From positions 116,655,415-116,719,414 of the forward strand of contig NC_089979.1 of NCBI RefSeq assembly GCF_036417845.1: a stretch of 64,000 nt of DNA, written 5' to 3'. Positions within the stretch are counted from its first letter, which is position 1. Each line of letters starts with the position of its first letter. The stretch is from Apteryx mantelli (Eukaryota; Chordata; Aves; Apterygiformes; Apterygidae). A program made the position numbers and the translations under genes. The notes beneath the pieces were generated by a model that worked only from the letters and a program-made list of their open reading frames with translations, was not told where the DNA came from and did not search any database. This document shows positions 1 through 14,300 of the stretch, piece by piece.

Positions 1-1198
1 TGACAAAAGCACAGACTGTTGTCCTAAGCATGTTTAACTTGAGACATAGGTGTTCATCGGGGAATTATTTTATATGTTAATGGTCACATCTGTGTAAAAG
101 ATATCTCACTATCTTTTAGTCAGAATGAGATCAGGCTACATCAATCGTGTATATCAAGTACAAGGAAGTTCAGAATTATTTCTTAAAAATTGTGAGAAGA
201 GGATGAAGACAAATTTTCAAACTCTGATATTCATTTAAAGATTTTCTTTCATACATTTAGTTTTAAAAGTACTTATAATGTTCACAAACTTCTGCCTTTT
301 GGGATGGAATATTAGCATTAGTTTTATTTGACAAATATACGTATCTCATTAAATACTATTGTTTAACCTGAATAACATTTGCTTAGTTAAATATTTCACT
401 TGACTTCCTGTGGCGATTGTAATGCAGTTAGATATATCGTGCCTTGTTCACAAGAAGTGCTGTGTAGTATTAGTATATTTTCCTCATTTTTTTTTTTTTT
501 TAAGTGCCTGTCTGACATATAGCTTTGGGGAGAAAGCTTATCTTCGATTGTAAAGCTTCTTGAAATTTTGAATAACAGGAAGCCCAGATTGTGTTTGCAA
601 TTAGTAGTATTGTGCTTGTAGTGATCAGAAGAAGAGACAAGATTTGTAGAGAAAAGTAATAACTCTTATTTATCAACTTGCTCTGATTATACCATCTGGT
701 ATTACAATCTACAACCCTTATTTTTAAAATATATGTGTATAATTTTTATAACCTGTGTTTGGCACAATATTAGTACCAAATCCTTTTGTACCTATGACTG
801 TACTTTTTTTTGTATTACACCAAGTGAGAGAAGGAAATCAATAAATGCTTATTGCTCTTATATAGTTTTTAGATACCTTAAACTATAAGACTAATATACA
901 TGTGAAGAAAGTGTTTAAAAATTACATATATACATACTGGCCAAAATATTTGTATCAGTGTGGCTCAGGTGGTATTCATGTAGACACATTTAAAATATCA
1001 AAAATCAAAAAAATTAATATTTTGTAGCTGTTGTTAAAATGTTAGAAATACAACAATGAATTGCAATAGTTGAAATTCAAGTTACAATTTAGTATACTTT
1101 CGTAAATAGACTTTTGTTAATGCTGTGATGTCACTTCCAACTTCTTTCACCCTTCTCCCTATCTGTCTTTGGAAGCCCTCTGATTTTTCTGATCAAAG
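1..1198 (+). other. LRRFIP2: LRRFIP2 intron, partial at the left edge
   Basis: This stretch precedes the first recognisable LRRFIP2 exon. I see no coding exon in it. It is AT-rich with a T run near 488-502. It holds copy A (73-179) of a short duplicated sequence whose partner lies at 1502-1598. The upstream exons of the gene (N-terminal and Ser-rich segments) are outside the window, so the gene is 5'-truncated by the window edge only. Confidence 0.6.
73..179 (+). repeat. Copy A of a short dispersed duplication
   Basis: It shares about 100 bases with 1502-1598, including TTTGTGTAAAAGATA-type and GATCAGGCTACA blocks and the end AAGGAAGTTCAGAATTA. About eight mismatches in the first 69 aligned bases, plus one 9-base length difference further on. 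Confidence 0.9.
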
Positions 1199-1283
1199 TG
1201 AAACTGCTGCTGACTATTTCAGTCGTTCCAACTGCAGGGGAAGCGTTGTTTCTGATGCAGATGATGTCCAAGGTTTGAATAGT
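1199..1283 (+). CDS. LRRFIP2: LRRFIP2 exon, Ser-rich segment
   Basis: It encodes [11 protein letters not shown] followed by [10 protein letters not shown], matching the human segment around [20 protein letters not shown]. The donor at 1284 (AGT|GTGAGT) is strong and leaves phase 0, which joins the next exon correctly. A nearer donor at 1273 would leave phase 1 and break the frame. The acceptor AG at 1197-1198 is my best guess and is less certain than the donor. Confidence 0.8.
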
Positions 1284-2477
1284 GTGAGTGTAATGCTTGA
1301 TGCTACCGTGTGGTGAATGCAGCAAACTAATGCATTGTGGATTTTTCTTTTCATATTTAAGAGAGTAAATACTGTAAAAGAACTGGGAGTTATTTAATGG
1401 CAGATGGCTTTGAGTTGAGGGGTTGGGGTTTATTGCAAGCCGAATGCCGTTTTTATATAAATGTCAGGAGTCCTTGAATTTCAACTGTTTCAACTGTTTT
1501 ACATGTAAATGGTCCCATTTGTGTAAAAGATACCTCACTAACATTTAGTCAGAATGGGATCAGGCTACAACATTCATGTGCAAGGAAGTTCAGAATTAGA
1601 AGCCCTTGAATTTCAGGGACTCCTTTCAATTTTGTCTTTGCATGCTGCTTTTATTTTAAAGGAATTTTGCCTGTTGCTAGAAGCATGTGATAAACACTTC
1701 ACATTTTTATTGTGTGATGGACTTAAGCATCTCTGAAATGTAAAAATATCTTTTTTGTGTTGGAAAATTAATATATAAAATTAGCATCCTATAGGGTTTT
1801 TTGTGCATTTTTGGAATACTAATTTATTTTAGTGACAAAATTATATTCTTGGAGGTGTGCTCTGTAGTACATTTTAGTGTTCTTCCAGCCAAGACGTGTT
1901 TTTTGTCATGATCTGTTATTGGAGCATTCATTTTTGGCTATGCTCTTGCACTGAATCCCAGGTTAATCAAATGTTATGGGAAAATTACAGTTACAGTTCT
2001 CCTGTGCATTCCTTTAGTCTGATCACTGTCTACAACAAACCTAGCTGCCTTCTCTTTATTGCTGCAGATAGTGCTAGAAATATCTTTGTTACTTGTAGTC
2101 AAAATTTGGGCTTTTTTTTAGTGGAAAAGACAGGAAAATTCCTGTTCTTATGCTTGCCTTTGAAGTAAGGAGAGGTGAGAAATAGTCTTAGACCCTTAAA
2201 TCTGCAGAATTAGAAAGCTGTGTAGTCTGTCATAAAGCATTCTTTGAATGGTCACCAAGAGACCTGCTTTTAAGAGATGTTTGTTTCTTGAATGTGAAAT
2301 CTTCATTGAGAGTAAAAAGTCTTAAGATCTTTCTCAGGCTGTTTTATGCGAGGGATGGGGAGAAAAGGAAGAAATTACATGGTGGAGAGAAAATTTATGT
2401 ATTGCTGCATTATTTCTTTTGGTCTTCCACATGCATTCAAAGATCCTGGTACTGACAAGTAGTATTGAATCTGTAAT

Positions 2478-2509
<32 letters not shown>

Positions 2510-2728
2510 TATCTCAACACCAAGTTCTGGTCAGGCGGTCTTCCTCTGCTCCTGTGCTTTCAGTAACCCGTGGAAAGAACTATCTGCAGTATTTCAATAA
2601 CACTCGATACATGCTGCAGTGACTCCTTTTCTGTACTAATTTTGCACAGGTGGAAAACTTCCCTGTCTCTTCTTCTCCCCCATGAGAGAATAAGGTGCTC
2701 AGGAAAGCTTACTGATGTATATATATCA

Positions 2729-2760
<32 letters not shown>

Positions 2761-2777
2761 GTGTGTATGTATGTGTG

Positions 2778-2824
<47 letters not shown>

Positions 2825-5324
2825 AATATATCAGTGTGGGGGAGTTGGTTTGTTTGTTTGTTTCCCCCTCAAGAAAATCAGCTAGATAAAGCCACAGCTA
2901 ACCCAAACTCATGTTGGCCGTGGTCCTGCTTTGGGTGGGGAGACCAAACTAGATGACTTCCTGAGTGCCCTTAAAGGCACTGTTTCTGTGATTCTGCATT
3001 TAGGTGGTTTAGTACTCTTAGTGCTGCATAACATATATTGTTATAATGATGCAGGATATTTACTGTCTGTGCATGCTCCAAGTGTAAGAGAGAGCAATCA
3101 TTTCTCTAGTTTAAATTTTAGCTTCCCCCCCCCCCCACACACACACACGGACACCCTCCAGTAAAGCTACTTTCCTGCAAATAATTCTCTGCTAAGAGAA
3201 AGTGTGGAGACAGAGATTGGCAATGACATGGTTTTCTCAGTTGCTTTTCTTGTTGTTGTAGTTGTTATTTAGGTTCTAAATTTGTGTGGATTTGTTTTAA
3301 GTTATTCCTTATGGATACTTCATATCAATTGGATTCTTCACATCATTTTGTCATCACAGTGGTGACAAATATTTGCAATTTACAATTTCAAGACATCATT
3401 GGAGATGACGCAGAGTTGTAATTGAAAAATAATGTTGTTTCTGTAGAAAACGTAATAGAAGGAGAAAGAAAGATCTCATGAAGTGAGCTTTGTTTCTACT
3501 GTGATTGGAGCACACTTCCAAATCACTTCTCCCTGGACTGGGAGAAAAACAAGTGTTTTTAGAGAAGTGAGATATTAGAGGTATCATGCTGATAAATCAT
3601 GCTAGCTTTAGAAAATATGTCAGCATGTTATGGTTGTCATTTTATATCACCTATTTTGATTCACAGAAATGTTGAAAATAAGGAAAACTATAATGAAAGT
3701 TTGGAATATCAGAGCTTCCTAGCTAAGAAGTTAGGGGGTATATTTAAGTTTGTTCTTTTGCTCAGGCTTCAATGCTTAAAATATGAATTGAAATTATTTA
3801 ATAGGTTGCTTTTAGTTAATACATTTCAGTCATGTTCACCTGAGTTGTTTTTGTCCTGATGTATTTGCTGGTTTTACCGAAGAGTTTGGAGTAATGAACA
3901 TGTTTTCTAATAACTGACATTCACGCTGATGTCACTAGTGATGTAAACTGCACTTGCATAAAGCTTTCCATCTGTTATGCCATGAAGTGTTGCAGTCACT
4001 ACGCTGTTGAAATTTAAAATGCTGAAACTTGTTTTGTTGTGCAGTACTTTAATTTTGGCATTGACTTTTGCCAAAACTTTCTTTAAAGTTTCTGAGTTTT
4101 TATTATATGCATTCACTTATTTTGCAATTAAAGTAAAAACTACTGTTCCAGGCTGATTTTCTCCCCTGGTATTTTGACCTTTAACTTCTTGTTTTTTTTT
4201 TTCTTTCATTTCTTTTTTTGTTCTTAAATATTTCTCAGTGTCTTTGGACAGAAGATGGTGCTTCAATAGTCCTTCATCACAGAAGGGATATCTTGTGATT
4301 ACTTTCCCTTTTCTCTTTCAGCTGGAAGAAAAGAGTGAAAAAACACATTTGGAAATTTATTCAAGGGTAAGAACTTTTAATTTAAATATTATTGAAAGTC
4401 AATGTTCACCATTAATTCACAAGCTTTGAAATATTCTAAAAGTTGAAATGCTACATGTTTTTAGTAGAATTTAATTTAGTTATTTGATATATCTTGTTAA
4501 GTGATACTCTTAGACATACATTTTTATCAACCAAAAATTAATGGGTTTTGCACCTTTTATTTACCAAGACAATAATTTTATTTTTATTTACTTTTAACAA
4601 GAACATTTCTTATAGAAGTCATTTTGTATGTAAGGAAATATTCAGCAGAAAAGGTTGAATTTTAAGAGAATAGGGCTGTAAAAATTCAGATAATGGGTAC
4701 TATTGGAGACATTCTTCTGAATCCAGTATTGCAGAAATTAGAACTTTTAGAAATGTTTTGAACTTTTATATTTTTCCAGCACTAACAGCCCCCTTATGAC
4801 AGTCTTCAATTTTATTTTGAGTGTTCTGTTCTGAAATGTTATGACAAGCCACCTAGGTTTTCTCTGTGCTGTTCTGTAAGCTTCTCATAAATAAAGCAGA
4901 TGACAGCAAACAAACCGCCATTTCACCAAGAAATGACATAAATGCTGGAAAGTAATCAATGCAAAATACTGTCTATAACCTAGTATTAAGAAATGGTAAA
5001 ACCAAGAGAGAGAAAAAAGTGTTCCGTGACTGTGAAGGAATTTATAAAGAATAAGGTCAAATAATCAGAGATAAGAAGTTACCACTTAAGAAATCACAGT
5101 ATGGTTCCTGATACAATGTCTTCCACTTTTTAAGCCATCATCTCGCAATTCAATAAGTGCAACTCCTCTGAGTGGCAACTCATCTAGGAGAGGAAGTGGA
5201 GACACGAGCAGTTTGGTGGATCCTGATGCCTCCCTAAGTGAACTACGGGTAAACTGCATTATTGGAGACTTTGGAGCTAGTTTAAAATTGTATTTGTGAT
5301 TAGGAGGAGTTCTCTTTGATATCA

Positions 5325-5380
<56 letters not shown>

Positions 5381-8300
5381 TATAAAGAAAAAGTTATGAA
5401 ATGTAATTTTCAATCTGAGGAAAGATATATATGTATATATATTTTTTTGTCATGTTAATTGTATTGGTTGTGTTCATAAATATTTATGGTGCTGACAGCT
5501 TAGCTTATATAAAAAAAGAATTTGTTTATATCGAATTTTAAATAGTTTCTTGCTATCTCAGAAAAATTTTAATTCTCATGGCTTGGATTCAGTGACATAA
5601 ACAAAATCTTAATTTTATTCTAGTTAAGCATTGTGAATTAAATATAATTTCTGTGAGTTACTGCAGGCTTTGGCATTTGACAGAAATGCATGGCAACCTT
5701 TTTAATGCTCATTCAGCTATAAATTATTTCCCTGTACTGCTTATACAATGGTTCATTCCTATGTCCTGCAGGATATCTATGATCTTAAGGACCAGATACA
5801 TGATGTAGAAGGGAGATACATGCAGGGACTTAAAGAACTAAAGGTATCAGGGCTTCTCCCAAGCATGCATTTTGTATGGGGTTTTGTGGGTAATGGAGAT
5901 GTCACTGGTTCCACTAACTATGTAAGGCTTTACTAACTAATTTTTTAATTTCTTTAAAGCATGTACCTAACATTTAATGCATAGAGCGCATCATTAAATT
6001 TGTTGTGTGGGTAAATTTTTAAGATATACTGTCTTACTGTACATTTAGAATCAAATGTTAATTATTTGGCTTATGTTGAAATAGTATTAAACTTTCTTTT
6101 AGCCAGGTGTTTTCTGGTAAGATAATGAGAGGTTCAATCTATATTTTCAGTGTTTTTCAGTCTTAGCAATTTAATGGAAATTCAAGGTAATTAGATATTG
6201 AATGGGGAAGAGGAATGGGGAAGAGAAATAGGATACAGTCATGATGAAGACCTTAACTAAGAAATTAAGAGTTAGTCTTCCAGCTCCAGAAAATACTGAA
6301 TTTTATAAAAATAAAACCAAAGTGATACTTTTGAAAGGTGCACTCACATGAATCTGAGCAGGCATATTGCCTGCAGGAAAAGATAAAGTTTTTGTGGATC
6401 ATTTGTAGACTGCTATCAAGAGAGAATCTTTTGTTCATGGTTTGCATTCTGATTATCTTTTAGTTTTTCTAAGTGAGACTGGTGTTTTCAGTAATAGGTT
6501 AATGAGATTTTTGTCTATGTTTTGGCTTACTTAAATTGATGGGCTTTTCTTTTGGAAGTTTCTACTCAATTAGCAATTTATAGTTAATCTAAATTACGAT
6601 TATCTTCTCTTCTGTGTTGAAGGGAAACTGGATATGGCAAATGATGTGGCTTACAATATCTTTTTCAGAATAGTTATTCTGCTCTTTCCTGTTATCAAGC
6701 TATGAATAGTTCTGTGTAAAAGTAAAGAGGTCCAATCATATTTTTTGTATATCTCTATAGAGAATGAATTTAATGAATACTACTTGCCACTAAATGGTAT
6801 AACAGTGATTTATTTAACAGCTTCCTTGAATTTCTTTGATTAAATAACATATTAAATGGTATAGTAAAGAGAAAATACATAATTTCAGCTGTTCACTGCA
6901 GCAAAAATTGTTTCCTCTCCAGAGAATAAGTAACCTTCTTTGAATCTGATAGTCAGAAGCTCAGATGAAGTACTTTTTTTTTTTTTTATCATATTACTAT
7001 ATGTATATTAAATGGATTTCAAAGAGCAGAATTGTCACAAAGCTGTTTTTTTCCTAATACTGCTGAATTCCTTAGTGCTTTTAAAGTTTTCCTTAACAGG
7101 TTTGAGGGAAGATTGCAAGATTTTTAGAAATAGATATGATTGTACTAACTTTGAATTAAAAGATGAGATTGCATCATAATTTCAAAATAGCTCAAACTCT
7201 AACGTTTGTGCATGTTCGCCAGCATCTCATGGCTGATGTTCTGAATCATTACTAGTGCATCACTATTGATTTGTAATCAATTACAGTTTCCAAAGAGCAC
7301 AGGTATGCAGTAGACAGTAAGATCTTGATGTATACTTGGCTGGCAGAATTGAATTGGTTTATACTATTGTTTTAAGTTATTATTAATAATACTAAATAAT
7401 GTGATTGTAAGTTAATTTGCCTTCCATGGAGATTCTTTGGGGAGCCCTTCTGTCTAATTGGTAAGGTATTGCCCTTTTCTCAACCGCAGCTTTAGCAGTT
7501 TTGTGTTGCATATGTTAAGAGTTACTAGGATACCTGCTGCACTATCCTTCTTGTACGTGTTTTCTCAGTGATTGAGTAACAGTGATCTGTAGTCGTGCTA
7601 CTTGCATATCTCTGTGGTTGCTCATCCTCATAGTGCTAAGAGTGTTTCTTACCTGGCTTCAAAACTGCTTGGTGTCAGCAAAATAAACTGTAGTATGGAT
7701 AATTCTGACTGTCAGTTGTTCAAATCTTTTAATATCTCTTGATGCTTCGGTTTTGCTGACTCCATCCATCTTCCCATGAATCAGCTAGAAAGAAATCCTT
7801 TTTCTTTCATCAAAATTTTTCTCTTGTTCAGTTTAGGGAACTCTCTCTCAATCCTTATTATTTCTCACTTAATTGAAAGGTTACTGAAACTAGTTGGAGT
7901 TCTTGCAGCATAGGGAACACGTGCAAGTCTTCCCCTCAGAAAGAAGGAACTGTTCCAAAGAAGGCTTAGCGATGTCCCAGTTTTCTTAACTGGTCTGAGC
8001 CACTTAGACAAAGCTTGGCTTCTTTTTCAGAAGCAATTCTCACTCTTCTGTCTCAAAACTAATTTATTCCCCTTTTGTAACTTCAGATTTTTCCCTGTTA
8101 ACTTGTCAATTAATTAAATTTTAATCGACTCTTTTAAGCTTTGATCAAGTCTCTCTGTTTTGAGTCTGTTAGATATGTTCCTCTGATAGTCAGATTTTCT
8201 TTTTCTCACAGTGCTTGTAGGTGACTAGGGTCCTGGAGCATATGGCATACAGCGAGAGGCTGAGAAAACTGGGTTTGTTCAGTCTTGAGTAGAGAAAACA

Positions 8301-11300
8301 AAGGCGGGGAGGTCTTATTGCCGTTTTCAGTTACCTGATGGGAGAGTATAGAGGAAAAACTGGGTCAGGGCTCTTTCAGGTGCACAGTGACAGGCAAGAG
8401 GCAACAGACACAAGTTGCAGAAAAAGAAATTCCAGTTGGATCTTGAGAAAAAAACTTTTTAAAGGAGGGTAGGCAAACACTGGCACAGGATTCCCAGGGA
8501 GGTTGTGCAGTCTGTATCCCTGGAGATGCACACAATTAGCTGGGCAGAGCTGTGAGCAGCCTGATCTCAGTGGGCCCTGCTTTGAGTAGGGGGTTGGACC
8601 AGATGGCATCCAAAGATCTTTTCCAACCTAAATTGCTCTATGCGCTGTGCATACACACCAATCAACAACTACACTGGCATTTTTTTCTAGTTGCGTTTTT
8701 GTTAAATCTTGTATATTCCCATAAAAGGAGTATAGAATTCATTTTAATTGTTACATTTTCCTTTTTTCCACCTCCATTCAACTGTCCTTTGAAAGTCTTA
8801 CAAAGATTAACTCTCTCTGACATTCCATGTTTTACCAATCGTTACGAGATTTGTTGTGCTTACTAGCAGAAGCAATGTTTTCTGTGGTTTTAACTTAAAA
8901 CTTTTAAGAATTACTTGAATACGCTTACATGTGATCTTTATTTTCTCATTGCTTTCTTACATCTTTCTGAATCTTTTTTGTTATTTTTTATTTACTGCTT
9001 TCCAGATCATAATGGCACCTTTCTTATCTTTTTAGTTCTTATGTTTTATGTCTCTTTTGGTCTGTGTGCTGTCTGGACATGTCTTTAAGAAAGGGTTTGG
9101 GTTTTCTGGGGTTTCTAGAACACAGTATTTCTCCAGCACAAAATTACAGAATTCAAGGAATGGAATAGGGAGGTACGAATATTTATGATAAAATTATGAA
9201 AGAGAAAATTTGTACTACAAGGACAGCTTATTCAACATAGATATGTATTATAAAGTGGAATAGGGTTTTGGGTTGGAGAAGAGTTAGACTTTTTTTTCCA
9301 TAGGAAACTTAGATTGTCACCACCCTATCCCCCAAAATCTTAGTTCTATTGTTCTGTTTTCAGGAAAAAAACAAGCCTAGTGCCCTTCGTGTGCCTAGTG
9401 CTCCTGGTATCATGATGATGCATATGATTAAACATGGAAGTTATGCTACCTGTGACTTCAAAAAACAGATTATATAAACTACTAGGGGATTGGTAATAGG
9501 ATGCAGACCTACTTTGGAAAGGAGGTGGTTTAATCTTTTTCAGCTCTATAATGAGGACTCTGTAAAACTTAATTTTTGTATTTTGAAAATAGTGCATATT
9601 GCAGTCATTGCATATTTAAAAGTGCATGGAGTAATAGTTGCTCCAATATTTGAATAGTTGACATTTGCTACAGTTCTGGAAAAAATAGGATAAAATCATT
9701 TTGGTAAATGCAAGAGATGACAGAACTGGGTAAGTGGGATTAGCAAGGCATATTGTACCTGCAGGTAGAGAAATCGAGTAGGTTAATCTTGATGTGTATT
9801 TTTATTTCTTATAATGCTAATACTTTTGGTTTTTTGTTTTTTTTTTTAAAGAAATTCTGCCATTTGAAGATTTGTATTTGGGGTGGGAATGGGGGATGAA
9901 TATGTAGAAAGCATTATCTTACAACGAAATAGAAAGACAAAAAGTCTACCTAAACAGAGCTCATAATAATTATTGAAAAAAGGATGTGACTACCTTAAAA
10001 CTTCAAACCTGAGGTATAGAACTATACTTAAGTAATGAGAATTGTGTTAAAACTACTCTTAGAGATATTTCTGTCATCTCTTGTCATTTGTTTACTTGTC
10101 TGAGTTCTCTTCATGTCAAATTTGTTGCTGCATTCTGAAGTGTTTTCTCATGCATGCATTGAAAATGCAGTAAAACTCTGATATTACTTTTCTGTTGCTG
10201 TGAGTTAATAAAGTTATGACGATGGCAGAGTAGAAAATGCAGGTGGAATATTATTTTGTAATTTTCATACGTTTGCTATAATAACTTTTCACTGCTGGGT
10301 ATAGCATAACCTGAATAATGGAAACTGACTGTGACTTTATTTCTCTAAAGAAAAGACATGAATAATAGTTCAGAAACAAGGGTGGTTGCAGCATTTTACT
10401 GTATAACAGATAACACTCTTCAATGTTATGATGGTATGATAACTTTATAGTGATTCATCAAAAAGTTAGACTAATGTGAGCCTTTCTGCTCTCCGTAGGA
10501 TTCTATAGCTGAAGTTGAAGAGAAGTACAAGAAAGCTATGGTTTCCAATGCTCAACTAGATAATGAGAAAAACAACTTAGTTTACCAAGTGGATATTTTA
10601 AAGGATGTCATTGAAGAGAAAGAAGAACAGATAGCAGAGTTCTACAGGGAGAATGAAGAGAAGTCAAAGGTACTGTTTTTTGAGAATTTTTTTTTTTCTA
10701 ATTATAGAGATAGACTATAGAAGCCCGTATTACTTAGAAACAGTTCAAAACCTTTGTATTGTTAGAAAAGTGTATCTATCTTAGTGGCTAAAGATCTTGT
10801 GAGTACTGGATTTTTTTTTTTTTTTAAACAGACTGAGAAGCTATTTAAATAATACAAAACTCTAAAGATGTAACTTTCTGATTAATTAAATAGGATTTAT
10901 TCTGTCATTTACACTTTCTCAGAAATGAAAAATCAATTTGGCAGCTTTTTCCAACATTATTTAGATAATTTAATATGCAAAAGCATAGTTTAAATTCCAT
11001 ATTCTAACCTGAAAGGAAGAGAGAGGCTGAGCTTTTCTCTCATTAATTTTGTGCTTAAACCTTTATGACATCTTTTCCCTTCTTCCGCTATAAATGTTGC
11101 TAAATAAAATCTTCCATGTAGTAAGTATCTAGAGAACTTACTCAGACACAGAATGTGTGAATTTTAGCCATTAGATAGTCTGAATTTCTTAAATTTTTGC
11201 AGTAATTTCTTAGGTAATGTTATGTTAAGCGATACCTTGCTTTTTTTATTGGAGATGTGTGTCAAACCCCAAATAAATTGTGACTTTTGACATTTATTTA

Positions 11301-14300
11301 ATATAGGAATTGGAAAGACAGAAACACACGTGCAGTGTTCTACAGCATAAGCTGGATGAACTTAAAGAGGGCCTTCGGCAGAGAGATGAATTGATAGAGG
11401 TATGTTCATATGAGATAGTGTATGGTAGAACTTGTGCAAACAAAAATGGTGTAAGGTTTGCGTAGGTACAGTCTTCCTATAAACAAAATGAACTTCAATA
11501 TCAGCTTGGACTTTTTAAGAAAGAATTTTTCTTACTTTAGTGAGAAGAATTTAAGCTATTAATCTCTCAATTTATGAAGTTAAAAATGGCACTGCAAGAT
11601 TTTCAAAAGTGTATTACATACTGTACAGTCCTTAATTCCTGCAAGAACCCTGGTTCTATCATCAGTGTTCCCTTTTTTTTTCCCTCTTTGTGAGGACAGA
11701 ACTAATGCCTATATGCCCAAAATCTCTTTAGGCCTGACCGGAAGTTCTGATGCATTGATAGTACCAAGTATTCTTCTTTGTCTTTCCCCAAATTTTTGCA
11801 TTTGAGTTAATCCAAATTTTTGTGAGCATCAGCAACTGAAGTTTGCAATAGTTAATGTTTATTTGCTTTGCAGTCAAGCACAAATGCAGCAACACTGGTT
11901 AGCATTTTACTAGTCATAACCATGTTGCTGGTGTTTGTTTTTTTTTTTGGTTTGATTTGTTTTTTTCTCTCTCCTTCCCTTCTAGAAATAAATCAATGTG
12001 ACTGAGAATCCCAGAGCTAATCTCAATCTTAATTTTAAAATAATCCACAAAGGTTTATACTCTCAACAGTATTCTGATGTCCACTTCCCATTGATTTTAC
12101 TTCTAGTACTATAAGTCATAGCTCAGATAGTACTTCATTTTCCCCACTACCTTTTCATTTCAGTAGAAATTCAGCATATCAATATCTTTGATATGGGCCA
12201 AAGATTCTACTACATGATTTTCAAAAGCTGTATAATATTGCATATTATTGGTTGATTTCTTTTCCCCACCAAGTTCTTGTGCTATTCAGGCAGTAGCGCA
12301 GTGAACTAAAAGAAAAAAAAAAATTTTTTTTGAAAAGTCCCAGAGCTGCTGTTGTTACTGAGAAAATTATCAGGTGCATGAACTCCAGTTGGTGTGGTTT
12401 ACTAGCAGAAAAGGAGTAAGATCAGTTTAAGCAGCAGCATTGTGCAGCAGATTGATGTGCTGACAAGCAAAAAACTTCATGTTCTGGTTGAAGCTCTGAG
12501 CTCCGTCACTTGCTCTGGATTCTCTTTGACTTTGTTGTCAAGAAAATTGATATAGATTTGTCTGGAGTGTTTGCTTTGGTAGCACACAGCATGTGTGTTG
12601 AATATTCAAAGTCATGTAGCCCCTTCAAATGTACCCAGATTTATTTGGGTAACTTTTCCAAATGTTAGCACTAGCACATAATCTAGCTGAAGCCATTTAG
12701 GAGACTGGTTATTGACGAAGACATCCTTTTCCACTCCCAGAAGTAAAATTAAATTCACTTTTTGGGAGGGCAAAAAATTCTCTACCCCTAAAAATCCTCA
12801 TGTCATCTTCATGCATAATTGTGTGAACATAAGAAAGAATTTTAACTATGTTTACAGGGCAAAGGGCAAAATGCAATTTTACTCAGATAAACATGGTCCT
12901 ATTTTTTGACATGTATTAATATAATATCTGAAAGCAGTCATTAGGCATATTTCACTTTCTGGATGCTTGATGCAAACTTCTTTTTACTTGCAAGAAGATT
13001 TTCTGTTTTGTAGAATGCATTAATAAAACTGTCAAAACAAGTGTAAAAAAAAATAGTTGATACACTTTTGAAAATAGTGCTAATAAAAGTGCTTTTTGCA
13101 GGGTTTGTTTTTTAATATCCTCAGCTTCTAAAATACTTGGTAATTCCCTGGATATAAAAGTACAGTATAAGTAAGATCTTATGTTATTACTGTCTTTAAT
13201 AAAACTTCAGTATGAGCTGACAATGAAAATTCTGCATTAATTCATATGTTCTTATTAATGTGTCCAGTGTGTTTGCTATTCTTCTGAATTTCTTTGCTAA
13301 ATAATGCAGAATATTGCAACTTGACTATTCTAAGTTGTGTATGAACTGCTGATAATTTGTGCTACTGTTGCTTGGAGTTGCAATGCTTTTGAAGGCATGC
13401 TAGATAGAGTACATCATACAAGCAATATACTCCTCAGCAATAGTCAGTCTGTGGGGCGTGCAGTGGGGTTTTTTTGTGTATGTGTTTGTTTTGTTTTGGG
13501 GCATATCAAACAGCCAGCTGGTCTGGTTGCACCAGTTTAGTGTCTCAACAAAATGTCAAAATGTCAAAACTAACCTATTTTCTTCTCCTACGTTTTATTC
13601 AGCCATTATCTTGCAAATATTTATGTTTTTATATTTATTGGCTAAAAGATAGCTTTGGTTTTATTTGATCACTAGAAGATGTTTGTTTATATTTTTGACA
13701 TTGCTGGTAGACAAATTTAAGGAAAGCAACTACTGACTAGAAATCAGTTATTTAAGTTCCTTGCATTAACACTATATTATAAAATTAAAGATTGTTGATT
13801 CTGTGGAAATGAACTTTCTAATGTACTTCAGTAATGTAGGCGGATGAATGTGAAAGCCGTTTATATGTATATATGCTTGTGGTCTACTTCAGTCCTTATT
13901 CCATGAACAAGATTGTTTGCTTTCTAAATAGCAGAATCTTGGGGAAGTCGGGGGTGGGGGAATCACTTCCATACACTGTTTGATGGTATATGGAAATTAC
14001 CACAAGGTAATTATTTTTCTAAAGAAAGGATGTTATTCCCAGTTTGCGATGGGACCTGTTACTAATGAAAAATAGTTCTAGCTGTAGCTAAATTCTCTTA
14101 TCGACATTAAGTGATTAAATAAAATTAATTACAGTTCTGCATGAATTTGAAGGGAAAATTCCATGTTACACTGGGTCACATCCCTTTTCTTTAATGTCAT
14201 GCTCATAAACTCTTCAGTTGACTTTTACTATTTACTTTCCTTTATCTGTTCAGACATTTTTTCCCATTTCTTTACTTGTCTTTCTTTTTCCTCTTTTATT

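Noticed and set aside
1199-1272. Shorter version of the first LRRFIP2 exon using the donor at 1,273
   Set aside because: It would leave phase 1, which does not join the phase 0 exon at 4,322 without an unseen microexon. The GTGAGT donor at 1,284 joins cleanly.
2570-2956. 128-codon + strand frame
   Set aside because: It passes through the TG/TA microsatellite and encodes Cys-Val and Ile-Tyr repeats.
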